From NCBI RefSeq assembly GCF_000376805.1, contig NZ_AQXT01000002.1, positions 2,976,001 to 3,040,000 on the forward strand: a stretch of 64,000 nt of DNA, given 5' to 3'. This DNA is from Henriciella marina DSM 19595 (GTDB taxonomy: Bacteria; Pseudomonadota; Alphaproteobacteria; Caulobacterales; Hyphomonadaceae). Position 1 is the stretch's first letter; each line of letters starts with the position of its first letter. Positions 35,020 through 43,740 of this stretch are shown piece after piece. Both the position numbers and the translations under genes were made by a program. The notes below the pieces were generated by a model that was not told the origin of the DNA, made no database searches, and saw nothing but the letters and a program-made list of their open reading frames with translations.

Positions 35020-36029
35020 GTTGCTCCACCCATTTCGGCGCCAATCGCAACAATGCGGTCGACGATTGCCTTTTGTTCATCAGTGGTGATGAAGCGGTCC
35101 CAGACCGGCCGCATACGTGACTGGAACGCCGACAGGTCATCTACCTCGTTGACCTGGACACCGGCCTGGGAGAGTTTTGCCTTGGCGGCCTCAACCCTCG
35201 CTTCCCAGAGGCTGCGCATATACACCACGGAGCGCTTCGCAGCGCTCTTGATGAGATACCGGTCCTCTTCTTTCAGCTTGTCCCATCGGCTCTTGGACAT
35301 CACGAGCGCTTCTGGCGCCATGACATGGCGAGTGAGACTGTAATAGGGCGCGGCTTCGAAATGCCGTCCGCTTTCATAGGACGGCCAGTTGTTTTCGGCA
35401 CCATCGATGACGCCTTGAACAAGTGCCTGGTACACTTCACTAAGAGACATGGGGGTCGCATCGGCGCCGAGAGCGCGGATCATGGCGACATAGAGATCAG
35501 AGTTCTGCACCCGGATCTTCATTCCCTGCATGTCATCCGGGGTCCGGATAGGCTTTTGCGTGTTGTAGAAACTGCGCTCGCCGGAATCGTAATAGCAGAG
35601 GCCGATCAGATTGTGTTTTTCCAGCGAGGCCAGAATGGCTTCGCCTTCCTCCCCATCGAGAATGCGGTGCAGATGGGCCTGCGAGGTGAACAGAAAGGGC
35701 AGTGACGGAACGACCGTCATCGGCTCGATCGCATTGAGCGGTGCAAAATTGACCCGGTTGAGATGAAGCCCGCCAAAAGTCGTAATCTCCAGCGTGTCAC
35801 GTTCGGAACCAAGCTGACCGCCAGCGTAGACCCTGATATCCAGCCTGCCGTCCGTTTCGTTTCGGAGAAGTTCCGCCATGTAATTCACGGCGCGGACCGT
35901 GGGATAGTCTTCCGGGTGGTGGTCGGATGACAGCAAGGGACGGCTGCTCGCCCGATTGCATCCGCCTGATGCCAAAGCGAGTGCTGCGCTGCCTGCTGCA
36001 AGAACGTTTCGCCTTGACAGACTAGCCAT
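35016..36029 (-). CDS. dctP: TRAP transporter substrate-binding protein DctP
   Basis: A 337-aa periplasmic binding protein. The N-terminus has a twin-arginine motif (SRRNVLAAG) and a lipobox-like SGGC at Cys24, so it may be a Tat-exported lipoprotein. YAGGQLGSERD, GLCYYDSGERSFYNT and MKIRVQNSDLYVAMIRALGADATPM are DctP family hallmarks; the arginine in KIRVQN usually pairs with a substrate carboxylate. No clear ribosome-binding site stands before ATG 36029, but a short upstream frame ends two bases earlier (TAGCGATG), so translation may be coupled. Confidence 0.93.
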   Translation of the reverse strand: MASLSRRNVLAAGSAALALASGGCNRASSRPLLSSDHHPEDYPTVRAVNYMAELLRNETDGRLDIRVYAGGQLGSERDTLEITTFGGLHLNRVNFAPLNAIEPMTVVPSLPFLFTSQAHLHRILDGEEGEAILASLEKHNLIGLCYYDSGERSFYNTQKPIRTPDDMQGMKIRVQNSDLYVAMIRALGADATPMSLSEVYQALVQGVIDGAENNWPSYESGRHFEAAPYYSLTRHVMAPEALVMSKSRWDKLKEEDRYLIKSAAKRSVVYMRSLWEARVEAAKAKLSQAGVQVNEVDDLSAFQSRMRPVWDRFITTDEQKAIVDRIVAIGAEMGGAT

Positions 36030-36031
36030 CG

Positions 36032-36115
36032 CTAAACGCCAACCGTGTCGCGCCAGAGAATGCGCAACGTGTATATTTCTGCGTTCATCGCGAACTTCGT
36101 GGCGCCTTCAGGCAC
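36032..36115 (-). CDS. 27-codon upstream frame before dctP
   Basis: GTG start at 36115 with a strong GGGAGGAAG site seven bases upstream, 27 codons, TAG stop two bases before the dctP ATG. The peptide (MPEGATKFAMNAEIYTLRIL then WRDTVGV) matches nothing I know. Because dctP has no good site of its own, this frame is likely to carry ribosomes into dctP; it could be a leader peptide or a true small protein. It could also be the remnant of a gene. Confidence 0.45.
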   Translation of the reverse strand: MPEGATKFAMNAEIYTLRILWRDTVGV

Positions 36116-36188
36116 TGTTCTTCCTCCCTTCGGACCTGCTGCCTTTCCGACAGTCTGGATGGTCGTACCTCACTGATGAGGTGACTGC

Positions 36189-36205
36189 ATGGTAACCGGT
36201 GTCAT
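36189..36205. promoter_or_regulatory. LacI-type operator before TRAP-eda operon
   Basis: ATGGTAACCGGTGTCAT; on the other strand ATGACACCGGTTACCAT. It shares the half-site ATGACACCGGT with three more copies at 41002, 43681 and 47699, each ahead of a gene set of the same pathway. A weak minus-strand promoter (TTGCGT, then TACCAT) would overlap it, fitting repression. The local LacI protein is the probable ligand-responsive binder. Confidence 0.75.
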
Positions 36206-36406
36206 ACTAAACGCAAGTATGATTTCGAACGGGCGGCTCCGGAACTGAACTTACAGAAAGTCTTCGGCGTTTGCTTGCTGAATTGCGAGCAGACTTGAAC
36301 GATCAAGCGGGCGCATGCGCCTCGATCTCCGCGCGATATGCTGCTCCCTGAAGATCAGCCAGGCATTCCTTTCGTAGCTCGAGAGCTCGGCAATAAAACG
36401 GATGCG

Positions 36407-36901
36407 TTAGTGGACCCAGCGTTCGTCGAGAAGTTCTATCTTGTCACCATGGACCCGGACTTCCCAGGCCGGATCGGCTGGTTGCCCCGCTGCGAAGAAC
36501 TCATAGATCACTGAGCCGTCTGTCTGGGTGCTTTCAATTGTCCGAACGGGAATCTCACCCTTGCTGGCGACGCGTGCGATAGATCTTACGGCTTCAGGCA
36601 CATCGTCCCAAGCGAGGTCGCGCTGGATTTCAACAATGGTGGCTGCTTCACCATCCATCAGCACGTCGAATTCGAGTTCCGAACCATCCGCTAATTCGCC
36701 TTCGACATCGTAATAGGTGCGGCCATCCCGGACCTTTCGTAGAACTTCCGCAATGGTGAAGTCAGCCTGTTCAGCGGCGATGGCGTCAGCGACGGAGGTG
36801 GGCAGAGCCGATGGCTCAATCTCCGTAATCGCAACATCTTCACCCGTCGCGCAGGCGACGAGCACAAGACCGGCAATTGCCGTAACGGTGAAGTTTTTCA
36901 T
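36407..36901 (-). CDS. PepSY-like lipoprotein, unknown role
   Basis: A 164-aa secreted protein with a lipobox (LVLVAC, Cys17). The mature part has two repeats of about 60 residues of the PepSY/BLIP-like sort: VADAIAAEQADFTIAEVLRK with RTYYDVEGELADGSELEFDV, then VPEAVRSIARVASKGEIPV with SVIYEFFAAG. Such domains are often inhibitors or sensors of the envelope. It starts 15 bases after the esterase stop and may be the tail gene of the rpiB-kduD-kdgK operon. Confidence 0.75.
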   Translation of the reverse strand: MKNFTVTAIAGLVLVACATGEDVAITEIEPSALPTSVADAIAAEQADFTIAEVLRKVRDGRTYYDVEGELADGSELEFDVLMDGEAATIVEIQRDLAWDDVPEAVRSIARVASKGEIPVRTIESTQTDGSVIYEFFAAGQPADPAWEVRVHGDKIELLDERWVH

Positions 36902-36916
36902 AGGTGTCGTGGCTCC

Positions 36917-38479
36917 TTAGGTGCCCCACTGGACGAAGGGGACTTTGGCGAAAAGTTCGCGCTCTCTATTGCGAGGATCATTTATCAGCCGTGTCTCGGT
37001 GTCGAACACCATGGTCTGGCGGTCTGGTATTGCATGCTGATCCCATTGCGGCAGGCCCGCATGGTTCGGGTCGCCATGCCGCGCGAGGCTGATGAAGGCA
37101 GAGGAGAGCTGATCGGCAACACGCGTCGCCGCAGGGCCGGTGCCGGACATCGCGCTTGGCTGGGCCAGATTGTCGAAGGCATGTTCGATGTCGATCTTAT
37201 GCGGGGCGCCCCGCCCGGGCTCGGCGGCTGGCAGATCGAACTGATACACCCAAGTAGGGGCGCCCTGGTACGCTCGGGCGTCGGCTTCTTCGACCTGTCC
37301 GCGCCAGCTTCGCCCAGCTGTTGTCGCCTTGAACATGATCTCCGCGGGGCTGAGGCCGGGAAACCAGGAGCGGTAGCTTGTGATCACGCTCGCTGGATGA
37401 ATGTCACACCGCATCTGTGCCGCCAGATAAGCTGGTAGCGTGTCCCAGGTGAGGGCAAATGCCGTGTCATTCCATAGAAAGGCCTTGGTCTCATCTGCGG
37501 TGTTGCCAAGGATCATCGGTATGCTGGCCGACTGGGCCGGCGCATCGGGCCAGAAGGGATGGCGGGTCAGCATGCGCTCATCGAGAACCGGGCCGAAATA
37601 GATGTTGTGGGTTTCGTTTACAGGGTCGTCGGCGGTGAGGCCCTCAAGCAGCATCTCAACCGGGGCGGTCTTCAGTTCTTCTGGTGAAGAGAGGCAAATT
37701 TTATCCAGGTAGCGCGATGCCCGCAACGTCGCGTTCAGTGGGCCGGAAGCCGTGACTTGCTGGCCGCTCATCGTGGCAGCTGCATGGAAAAGGCCCTTTG
37801 CAGCAGGGCTCGCCATCATGGTTGCGATCTTGGCGCCGCCGCCGGACTGACCGAACACCATCACACGATCCGGGTCCCCGCCGAACGCCGCCGCATTCTG
37901 CTGCACCCACTGCAGAGCAAGTATAAGGTCCCACTGGCCAGCATTGCCGCTGTCGGGAAAGGTCCCGGGAAAAAGCCGATCGAGATAGAGGTAGCCGAAA
38001 GCGTTCAGGCGATGGTTTACGGTGATGACCACGACATCGCCTTTCACGGCTAGATTGGTCCCGTCATAAAGCGGGGACGATCCCGAACCGTTCGAATAGG
38101 CGCCGCCATGGATGTAGAACATGATCGGGCGCTTTGCCCCGTCATTCAGGCCTGGCGTCCAGATGTTGAGGAACAGGCAGTCTTCGCTCTCTGTGACATT
38201 TTCTGCGCGTTGCGGGCAGGCTGGGCCGTACTCCTCGGCGGTTATCAAATCCGTGCGCCGCGACGCAGCAATGGGTCTGGCAAAGCGCGACATCGAGGTG
38301 TCCTCACCATAACGGACCCCCCTGAAAACGTGGATACCGGAATTGTTTGTCAGGCCTCGATAGTCGCCAGACGTTGTTTTCACGGGACTTGAGGTCGACT
38401 CAGCAGCGGCCCTCAGTCCGCCTGCCAGCGATGCTGCAGCTGCACTCGTCAAAATGGCGGAACGCCGGGTCATCTTCAT
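36917..38479 (-). CDS. Tat-exported type B carboxylesterase
   Basis: A 520-aa esterase. The signal has a TRRSAILTSAAAASLAGG twin-arginine motif. Hydrolase motifs are EDCLFLNIWTP, YIHGGAYSNGSG (oxyanion hole) and the nucleophile elbow GQSGGGAK (Ser near 202). ATG 38479 has AAAGGAGGG upstream; an in-frame start at 38539 is inside kdgK. Inside a pectin regulon, an ester-removing role on methyl- or acetyl-pectin fragments is likely but unproved; type B esterases are broad in substrate. Confidence 0.85.
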   Translation of the reverse strand: MKMTRRSAILTSAAAASLAGGLRAAAESTSSPVKTTSGDYRGLTNNSGIHVFRGVRYGEDTSMSRFARPIAASRRTDLITAEEYGPACPQRAENVTESEDCLFLNIWTPGLNDGAKRPIMFYIHGGAYSNGSGSSPLYDGTNLAVKGDVVVITVNHRLNAFGYLYLDRLFPGTFPDSGNAGQWDLILALQWVQQNAAAFGGDPDRVMVFGQSGGGAKIATMMASPAAKGLFHAAATMSGQQVTASGPLNATLRASRYLDKICLSSPEELKTAPVEMLLEGLTADDPVNETHNIYFGPVLDERMLTRHPFWPDAPAQSASIPMILGNTADETKAFLWNDTAFALTWDTLPAYLAAQMRCDIHPASVITSYRSWFPGLSPAEIMFKATTAGRSWRGQVEEADARAYQGAPTWVYQFDLPAAEPGRGAPHKIDIEHAFDNLAQPSAMSGTGPAATRVADQLSSAFISLARHGDPNHAGLPQWDQHAIPDRQTMVFDTETRLINDPRNRERELFAKVPFVQWGT

Positions 38480-38516
38480 GGGGAAACCCTCCTTTGGACT
38501 GACGCCGCCGACACCT

Positions 38517-39515
38517 TCAGCGCCTGACGTCGAGCCCACTTCCGCTCATGGCTTCCTCGACCTCCTGGATCGTGGTGAGGTTCCAGTCGCCCGGAATGGA
38601 ATGCTTGATGACGCCAGCTGCGGTCGCGAAATCGATGGTTCGCTGGGGGTCGAACCCTTCGAGCACGCCGTGGAGAACACCTGCGGCGAAGGCGTCGCCG
38701 CCGCCAATACGGTCGATCACATCGATCATCTCGTGCGGCGTAGATTTCCAGACGCCGCTGCGCGTGTAGAGCTCACCTGAAAGTGTCTGGTTCGAAACTG
38801 CTTCCTGAGCGCGCGTCGTACAGGCGACCGAAGTCAGTGCAGGGAACTCAGTAAAGGCATGCGCGACGGCCTCTTCGCGTGAGCTGAACTCTTTGCCCGT
38901 GATGAGCGCGATGTCGCGCTCATTGATGAAAGCGGTGTCTGCGTGGACGAGGATGTCCCGAAGAATGCTTGGCCCGCTTCCGCCCCAGGCGGCCCAGAGC
39001 GCCTCGCGATAGTTGCCATCGAAGGCGACTTTCACATTAGCTTTCTGCGCTGCGCGGACAGCCGCCTGCGCAGCTCTCATAGGTTCAGGGCCGACCGCAG
39101 GGGTGATGCCTGAAAGATGTAGCCAGTCGGCACCGTTGAGGACTGATGCCCAATCATACGAACTTGCTCGCGTATTGGCGAACAGGGAATTAGCCCGGTC
39201 ATATACAATTCGCGATGGTCGGCGCACGGCGCCAGTTTCGAGGAAATAGATGCCCATTCGGCCTTCGCCTGCCAAGACATGGCGGGTGTCCACGCCCTGG
39301 GCGCGGAGCGCTTCGCTCATTGAGTGGCCGAACGGATTGTCTGGCAGCGCACTGACCATGCCCACGTCATGTCCGAAGCGCGCCAGCGATACACCTGCAT
39401 TCGCTTCCGCCCCACCAAAATGGACGTCGAACCTCGGCGACTGCATCAGGCGTTCATTGCCTGGCGCTGTAAAGCGAAGAAGAAGCTCTCCGAAACAGAT
39501 GATGCGCCCAGCCAT
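38517..39515 (-). CDS. kdgK: 2-dehydro-3-deoxygluconate kinase
   Basis: A 332-aa PfkB-family sugar kinase. It has GGAEANAGVSLARFG near the N-terminus, FDGNYREALW, FINERDIALITG and the PfkB signature DRIGGGDAFAAG with the catalytic Asp. KdgK specificity is inferred from the family and from neighbours kduD and eda: it phosphorylates KDG to KDPG. Confidence 0.9.
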   Translation of the reverse strand: MAGRIICFGELLLRFTAPGNERLMQSPRFDVHFGGAEANAGVSLARFGHDVGMVSALPDNPFGHSMSEALRAQGVDTRHVLAGEGRMGIYFLETGAVRRPSRIVYDRANSLFANTRASSYDWASVLNGADWLHLSGITPAVGPEPMRAAQAAVRAAQKANVKVAFDGNYREALWAAWGGSGPSILRDILVHADTAFINERDIALITGKEFSSREEAVAHAFTEFPALTSVACTTRAQEAVSNQTLSGELYTRSGVWKSTPHEMIDVIDRIGGGDAFAAGVLHGVLEGFDPQRTIDFATAAGVIKHSIPGDWNLTTIQEVEEAMSGSGLDVRR

Positions 39516-39527
39516 TGTGACTTGTTC

Positions 39528-40289
39528 CTATCGCGCGAGCCAGCCGCCATCGACGGGCAGGGTGACACCTTGCACATAATCCGATGCGCGCGATGCGAGG
39601 AAAACAGCCGCGCCGCCAAGGTCTGAAGGGTCGCCCCAACGGCCAGCAGGGATACGACCGAGTATCTCCTTATTCCGCGTTTCGTCGGCTTGTAATGCGG
39701 CTGTGTTGTTCGTTGCAAAATAGCCGGGCGCGATCGCATTCACGTTGATGCCGTGCTTGGCCCATTCATTGGCGAGAATTCGGGTCAGGCCCATCACGCC
39801 GCTTTTCGAAGCCGTATAGGATGGAACGCGGATGCCTCCTTGATAGGACAGCATGGACGCGATGTTGATGATCTTGCCGCGCGTCTTCGCCTCTATCATC
39901 GAGCGCGCGACTTTCTGGCTCAGAAAGAAGAGCGTTTTCAGGTTGATATCCATCACCGCATCCCAGTCTTCTTCGGTGAAGTCGATAGAGTCATTGCGTT
40001 TGATGATGCCGGCATTGTTGACGAGTATGTCTATACTGCCCAGCCTTTCCCGCGTCTGGCTGATAATCGTGTCGATCGGCTCGAGGCTTCCAAGGTCGGC
40101 CATGACTACGAGCGCCTTACGGCCGGCTTTCTCGACCAGTTCAACCGTTTCTTCGGGCTGAGACCGGCCCACCAAGGCAATGTCGGCGCCGGCTTCGGCA
40201 AGCGCGACAGCCATGCCCTGGCCCAGACCGGTATTGGCACCGGTTACAACGGCAACCTTGTCTTCAAGGCTGAACGGATTGGAGGTCAT
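39528..40289 (-). CDS. kduD: KduD-like 2-deoxy-D-gluconate/KDG 5-dehydrogenase (SDR)
   Basis: A 253-aa classical SDR: TGANTGLGQGMA (cofactor motif), NNAGI, catalytic Ser in ASMLSYQGG, YTASKSG (Tyr-Lys), and a C-terminal YVQGVTLPVDGGWLAR. The family reduces 2,5-diketo-3-deoxygluconate to KDG with NAD(P)H. ATG 40289 is preferred; upstream codons are not conserved in SDRs. It is 12 bases before kdgK and 49 after the RpiB-family gene, in pathway order. Confidence 0.9.
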   Translation of the reverse strand: MTSNPFSLEDKVAVVTGANTGLGQGMAVALAEAGADIALVGRSQPEETVELVEKAGRKALVVMADLGSLEPIDTIISQTRERLGSIDILVNNAGIIKRNDSIDFTEEDWDAVMDINLKTLFFLSQKVARSMIEAKTRGKIINIASMLSYQGGIRVPSYTASKSGVMGLTRILANEWAKHGINVNAIAPGYFATNNTAALQADETRNKEILGRIPAGRWGDPSDLGGAAVFLASRASDYVQGVTLPVDGGWLAR

Positions 40290-40338
40290 AAAAGGCTCCG
40301 GACAGTTGGCTGGATGGAACGGGTTTTTTAGCCTTCGC

Positions 40339-40977
40339 TCAGGCGCCAATGACGCCTTTGACGTAGTCGCTCATCGCATCGTCCTGCGAGTTTGCGAAGA
40401 AGCTGTCCTGAAACTTCTTGCCTGCTACAGCAGACTTCAGCAGGTCCTGATCGACCGACTTCAGCACGGTCAGCATGTCTTTACAGGACGCGTCTTTCAG
40501 CTTGCTGAGAATGCTGCGGTTCTCGGCCATCACGGCGGCGCGCTCTTTTGGATAGCCAACCCCGCGCTCGACTTCGAAAAGCTTGCGGTAGCAGTCTTGC
40601 AGGTTCAGTTCGGCCGCCCAGCCAAACCCCTTGGCGTAAGGCATGGAAATGGCATTGCCATCATTGATCTGACCGAACAGGAAAGCGTCCGTCGGGTCGA
40701 TCACAAGGCCGCAGAAAATGCCTGGCATGGCGTTGCAGGCGAGGTTCGAACCCATGCCCGTGCCGCAGCCTGTTACGACAAAGTCGGCCGCCTTCGAGTT
40801 AATCATCATGCCAGCGAGCAGGCCGAGCATTGGATAAGTGAGGTGCGTGTCGTCCGGGTTTTCCATGCCGCAGTGCAGGATTTCATGACCAAGCGGGTCA
40901 ACGACGGCCTTCAGTGCGTCGTGAACGATCTCGCTCTTTGCTGCCTGGCTGTTTTCGATAATGAGCGCGATTTTCAT
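40339..40977 (-). CDS. RpiB/LacA/LacB-family isomerase (KduI substitute?)
   Basis: A 212-aa member of the RpiB/LacAB isomerase family: TGCGTGMGSNLACNAMPGIFCG is the active-site Cys region, and NDGNAISMP lies where RpiB has GNVL(C)L. The protein is longer than RpiB (about 150 aa) and matches the size of the streptococcal isomerase DhuI, which turns 4-deoxy-5-threo-hexosulose-uronate into the KduD substrate. Placement directly before kduD and kdgK, with no kduI in the window, supports that role. GAGGATA ribosome-binding site; operator 25 bases upstream. Confidence 0.8.
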   Translation of the reverse strand: MKIALIIENSQAAKSEIVHDALKAVVDPLGHEILHCGMENPDDTHLTYPMLGLLAGMMINSKAADFVVTGCGTGMGSNLACNAMPGIFCGLVIDPTDAFLFGQINDGNAISMPYAKGFGWAAELNLQDCYRKLFEVERGVGYPKERAAVMAENRSILSKLKDASCKDMLTVLKSVDQDLLKSAVAGKKFQDSFFANSQDDAMSDYVKGVIGA

Positions 40978-41001
40978 GGGCTATCCTCAAATAAATCCGG
41001 T

Positions 41002-41018
41002 TCGGTAACCGGTGTCAT
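41002..41018. promoter_or_regulatory. LacI-type operator before rpiB-like/kduD/kdgK operon
   Basis: TCGGTAACCGGTGTCAT; on the other strand ATGACACCGGTTACCGA. Same half-site as at 36189, 43681 and 47699. It is 25 bases before the ATG of the RpiB-like gene and 42 bases after the stop of the LacI gene. Confidence 0.75.
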
Positions 41019-41059
41019 AACATTGCGTCCGACCACTTTCAACAGCCCTTCGCCCGCCT

Positions 41060-42127
41060 TCAGCCGGGGCGGGCGGTCGATTGACGGACGATTATCTCCG
41101 GCTGGAAGCTCTTATTGCTCTTGTTGCCCGCCTCGCTGACCAGCCTGAGGACAGCCTTGGCGGCTTCTTGTCCCATCTCGCGAATTGGCAGACGGACTGT
41201 TGTGAGGGCGGGCGCGATTCGCGCGGCCATGGGCGTGTCGTCGAAACCAACGATGGACAGATCTTCTGGCACACGCAATCCCGCATTGCGCGCAGACGTG
41301 TAGACCCCGATGGCCATCTCGTCATTGCCTGTGAAGATGGCGGTTGGCCGATCTGGGCGTGATAGCAAATTGTCCGCAGCCCGAACGCCGGAGTCAAAAG
41401 TATAGCCAGCCTCAATGGTGAGTTCAGGGCTGAGATCAATTCCAAATTCGGCAAGACCGCGCGTGAACCCGTTGAGCCGCTCGTGAGCTGAGCGGAATGA
41501 CCGCGGGCCATGGATGTGCGCGATACGCTGGTGCCCGAGACCCGCCAGGTGACGGGCAGCTTGAGCGGCACCGTCTGCATCATGCGTGCGAACGAGCCTT
41601 GCAGGTTCATCGAGTTCGACCGAGCCAATGCGGACGAACTCACACTTTGCCTCTCGCAGCATTTCGGCGACGGCGTCATCCTCAGAAACCGAAGGGGGCA
41701 TGATCAATCCCGTTGGCCGGTGACGATCAACGAAACGGCGGATCTTCTCGATGTAATCGACCTCGGATCTGTCAACGGGCTGAAGAACCAGCTGATAATC
41801 GCTGCCTTCGAGTGAATCGAGGATGCCCCGCTGCATGTTGACCACGTATTGCGGGCTGGGATTGTCATAGGCGAGGCCGATAAGAAAAGAGCGCCGGAAT
41901 GCGAGAGCACGCGCCTGCGGGTCAGGCAGGTAACCATGCTCCTTCATGATCGCCTTCACACGCTTGCGCGTTTCCTCTTTGACGAGAGGGTGATCGTTGA
42001 GGACCCGCGACACAGTTTTCTTCGACACTTCGGCCATACGGGCGATATCATTGATTGTTACCCGGTCTGAACCGGACGTCTCGCGTGGCCCGGATGTGCC
42101 TGAGTTTTCTTTTTTATTGTCAGGCAA
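41060..42127 (-). CDS. LacI-family transcriptional regulator
   Basis: A 355-aa LacI protein. [25 protein letters not shown] at 22-43 follows a 20-residue polar extension; the periplasmic-binding-like ligand domain has [41 protein letters not shown] and [10 protein letters not shown]. The start is TTG at 42127 with GGGAG about 11 bases upstream. It most likely represses the four local operators and is released by a KDG-type or galacturonate-derived intermediate; the inducer is inference. Confidence 0.9.
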   Translation of the reverse strand: MPDNKKENSGTSGPRETSGSDRVTINDIARMAEVSKKTVSRVLNDHPLVKEETRKRVKAIMKEHGYLPDPQARALAFRRSFLIGLAYDNPSPQYVVNMQRGILDSLEGSDYQLVLQPVDRSEVDYIEKIRRFVDRHRPTGLIMPPSVSEDDAVAEMLREAKCEFVRIGSVELDEPARLVRTHDADGAAQAARHLAGLGHQRIAHIHGPRSFRSAHERLNGFTRGLAEFGIDLSPELTIEAGYTFDSGVRAADNLLSRPDRPTAIFTGNDEMAIGVYTSARNAGLRVPEDLSIVGFDDTPMAARIAPALTTVRLPIREMGQEAAKAVLRLVSEAGNKSNKSFQPEIIVRQSTARPG

Positions 42128-42192
42128 TCGAATGGGCTCCCGTCATCAGGTTGGCCAATGGGTTATTAGGGCAGAGTTCAAGCTAGCACAAT

Positions 42193-43593
42193 TCAAGTGC
42201 CCTTCGCGCCTTCCCCCGATCCGAGTGCCTCTTCTGCGAGTGGCGCCATGGTCTGGAGGTCCCACAGGTCTGCATCGAATGGGCGTTGCGTTTCTGCCTG
42301 TTCTGGATAGCCCCCAACCTGTTCCTGGCTGTCAATGATGCCGCCTCTCCCCTCGGCTGCGTCAGCAAGAACCCGAACATCGTGGGTGTCGCGGTCCCAG
42401 GGACGCGCACCTGCATTTGCGAGGACATACGTTTCGACCTCGCCCACGGGCAGGATGTCGAGCCCTGGCCAGGAAAAATGGGCTTCGGGCGCTTCGATGA
42501 ATCGCGTCGGATTACTCGTGTAGCGACCAAGAACCGGAAGATCCGCACCCCAACGGTCGTGAGCTTGATTATCATCGAGATGCACAGAAAGATTGCCGGT
42601 ACCCCCAATCATGAGGAGAGGCAGTCCGTCGGCTGTCGATGGTCCGGCACGCATGGCGTTTCCGACAAGGTCCATCCGGCCGAGCACAGGTGGGGTATCT
42701 CCCCATTCAAGACCCTGAAGATTGTACTGCACCGCCCGCTGGCCGGGATTATAGATGAGATTGTTGATGACCGCGCCCTGGACGCCGCCCTTGAAGAGCG
42801 GGCTGCGTTCGTAATTGGAGCTGTAGAGATTGGCGTAAATCGCAATTCCGGAGACGTTGTCGTGTATCAGAGAGCCCTTTGAGTGCTCTCCTTTGGCGTG
42901 TGTTGAGTTCGCAAGGCCTTCGGCGATAATATTGTTAGAGTACAGTATGTTGTTCGAGGTACCGTTCCGCCAGTCCTCGACCGTCTCGCCGGTGAAGCGC
43001 GGGCCTGAGGCCGACAGGTTTTCGTCAGTCGCCCAAAAAAGCGAGCAATGATCGACAACGACATTGTGCGCAGCCGCCGTTGTGACCGCGTCGATGTCAC
43101 GACCTGAGCGAACGCCTTCACCGAGATCGCCAGGACGGACCCGCAGATGCTGCAGGATGACATCGTGGCCGCCAATGACGAAGCCGCCTTTGATTATTGT
43201 TATGCCGGGGGAGGGGGCTGTCTGGCCCGCGACAGTGACGAAGGGCTCACGAATCGCAAGATTGTCGCCACCGAGATCAATTACACCGCCGACTTCAAAC
43301 ACAATCGTGCGCTTGCCCTCTGTAGCCAGGGCCTCACGCAGGGTTCCCGGACCGCTGGACGCCAGGGATGTGACCTTGATGATGCGACCTCCCGCGCCGC
43401 CACGCGTAATCTCGTCTGCGAGAAGCGGGGCGCCATGCTCCCAGACCTTAGCCGGTTCAGTCCGCGCAGAGCTGAATGCAGAGGCGTCATTAGTCGCAGC
43501 GGTTTGGGGGGCTGGAAGCTGAGCGAAGGCCGAAAAGGCAAGAACCAACGCCGAGGCAAGGCCAGTTCCCAAAACTCTTGTTGTTATGTGCAT
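42193..43593 (-). CDS. pel: Pectate lyase family 1, secreted
   Basis: A 466-aa protein with a signal peptide (cleavage near AFA/Q, residue 24). The right-handed beta-helix has VTVAGQTAPSPGITIIKGG, VILQHLRVRPGD, the DAVTTAAAHNVVVDHCSLFW calcium/catalytic region, and NNLIYNPGQRAVQYN, all in the order of PL1 pectate lyases. It cleaves polygalacturonate by beta-elimination, giving 4,5-unsaturated oligomers. GGGAGAGAG lies before ATG 43593. It diverges from the hydratase gene, sharing an operator at 43681. Confidence 0.88.
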   Translation of the reverse strand: MHITTRVLGTGLASALVLAFSAFAQLPAPQTAATNDASAFSSARTEPAKVWEHGAPLLADEITRGGAGGRIIKVTSLASSGPGTLREALATEGKRTIVFEVGGVIDLGGDNLAIREPFVTVAGQTAPSPGITIIKGGFVIGGHDVILQHLRVRPGDLGEGVRSGRDIDAVTTAAAHNVVVDHCSLFWATDENLSASGPRFTGETVEDWRNGTSNNILYSNNIIAEGLANSTHAKGEHSKGSLIHDNVSGIAIYANLYSSNYERSPLFKGGVQGAVINNLIYNPGQRAVQYNLQGLEWGDTPPVLGRMDLVGNAMRAGPSTADGLPLLMIGGTGNLSVHLDDNQAHDRWGADLPVLGRYTSNPTRFIEAPEAHFSWPGLDILPVGEVETYVLANAGARPWDRDTHDVRVLADAAEGRGGIIDSQEQVGGYPEQAETQRPFDADLWDLQTMAPLAEEALGSGEGAKGT

Positions 43594-43680
43594 GATCTTC
43601 TCTCTCCCGCTGTTTCGTACCCGGTAGCCACTTCCCCAGAGGGCTTGGCCTTACCCGAATAACTGTTTATAGGTCCAGTT

Positions 43681-43697
43681 ATGACACCGGTTTCCAT
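43681..43697. promoter_or_regulatory. LacI-type operator between pel and hydratase
   Basis: ATGACACCGGTTTCCAT, in the 147-base gap between the two divergent genes, 43 bases before the hydratase ATG and 88 before the pel ATG. It repeats the half-site of the other three operators, so it can serve both directions. Confidence 0.78.
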
Positions 43698-43740
43698 AAC
43701 TGTCCATAAAGGCGTTTCTGGGGTGTTCGAGGAGACATAG

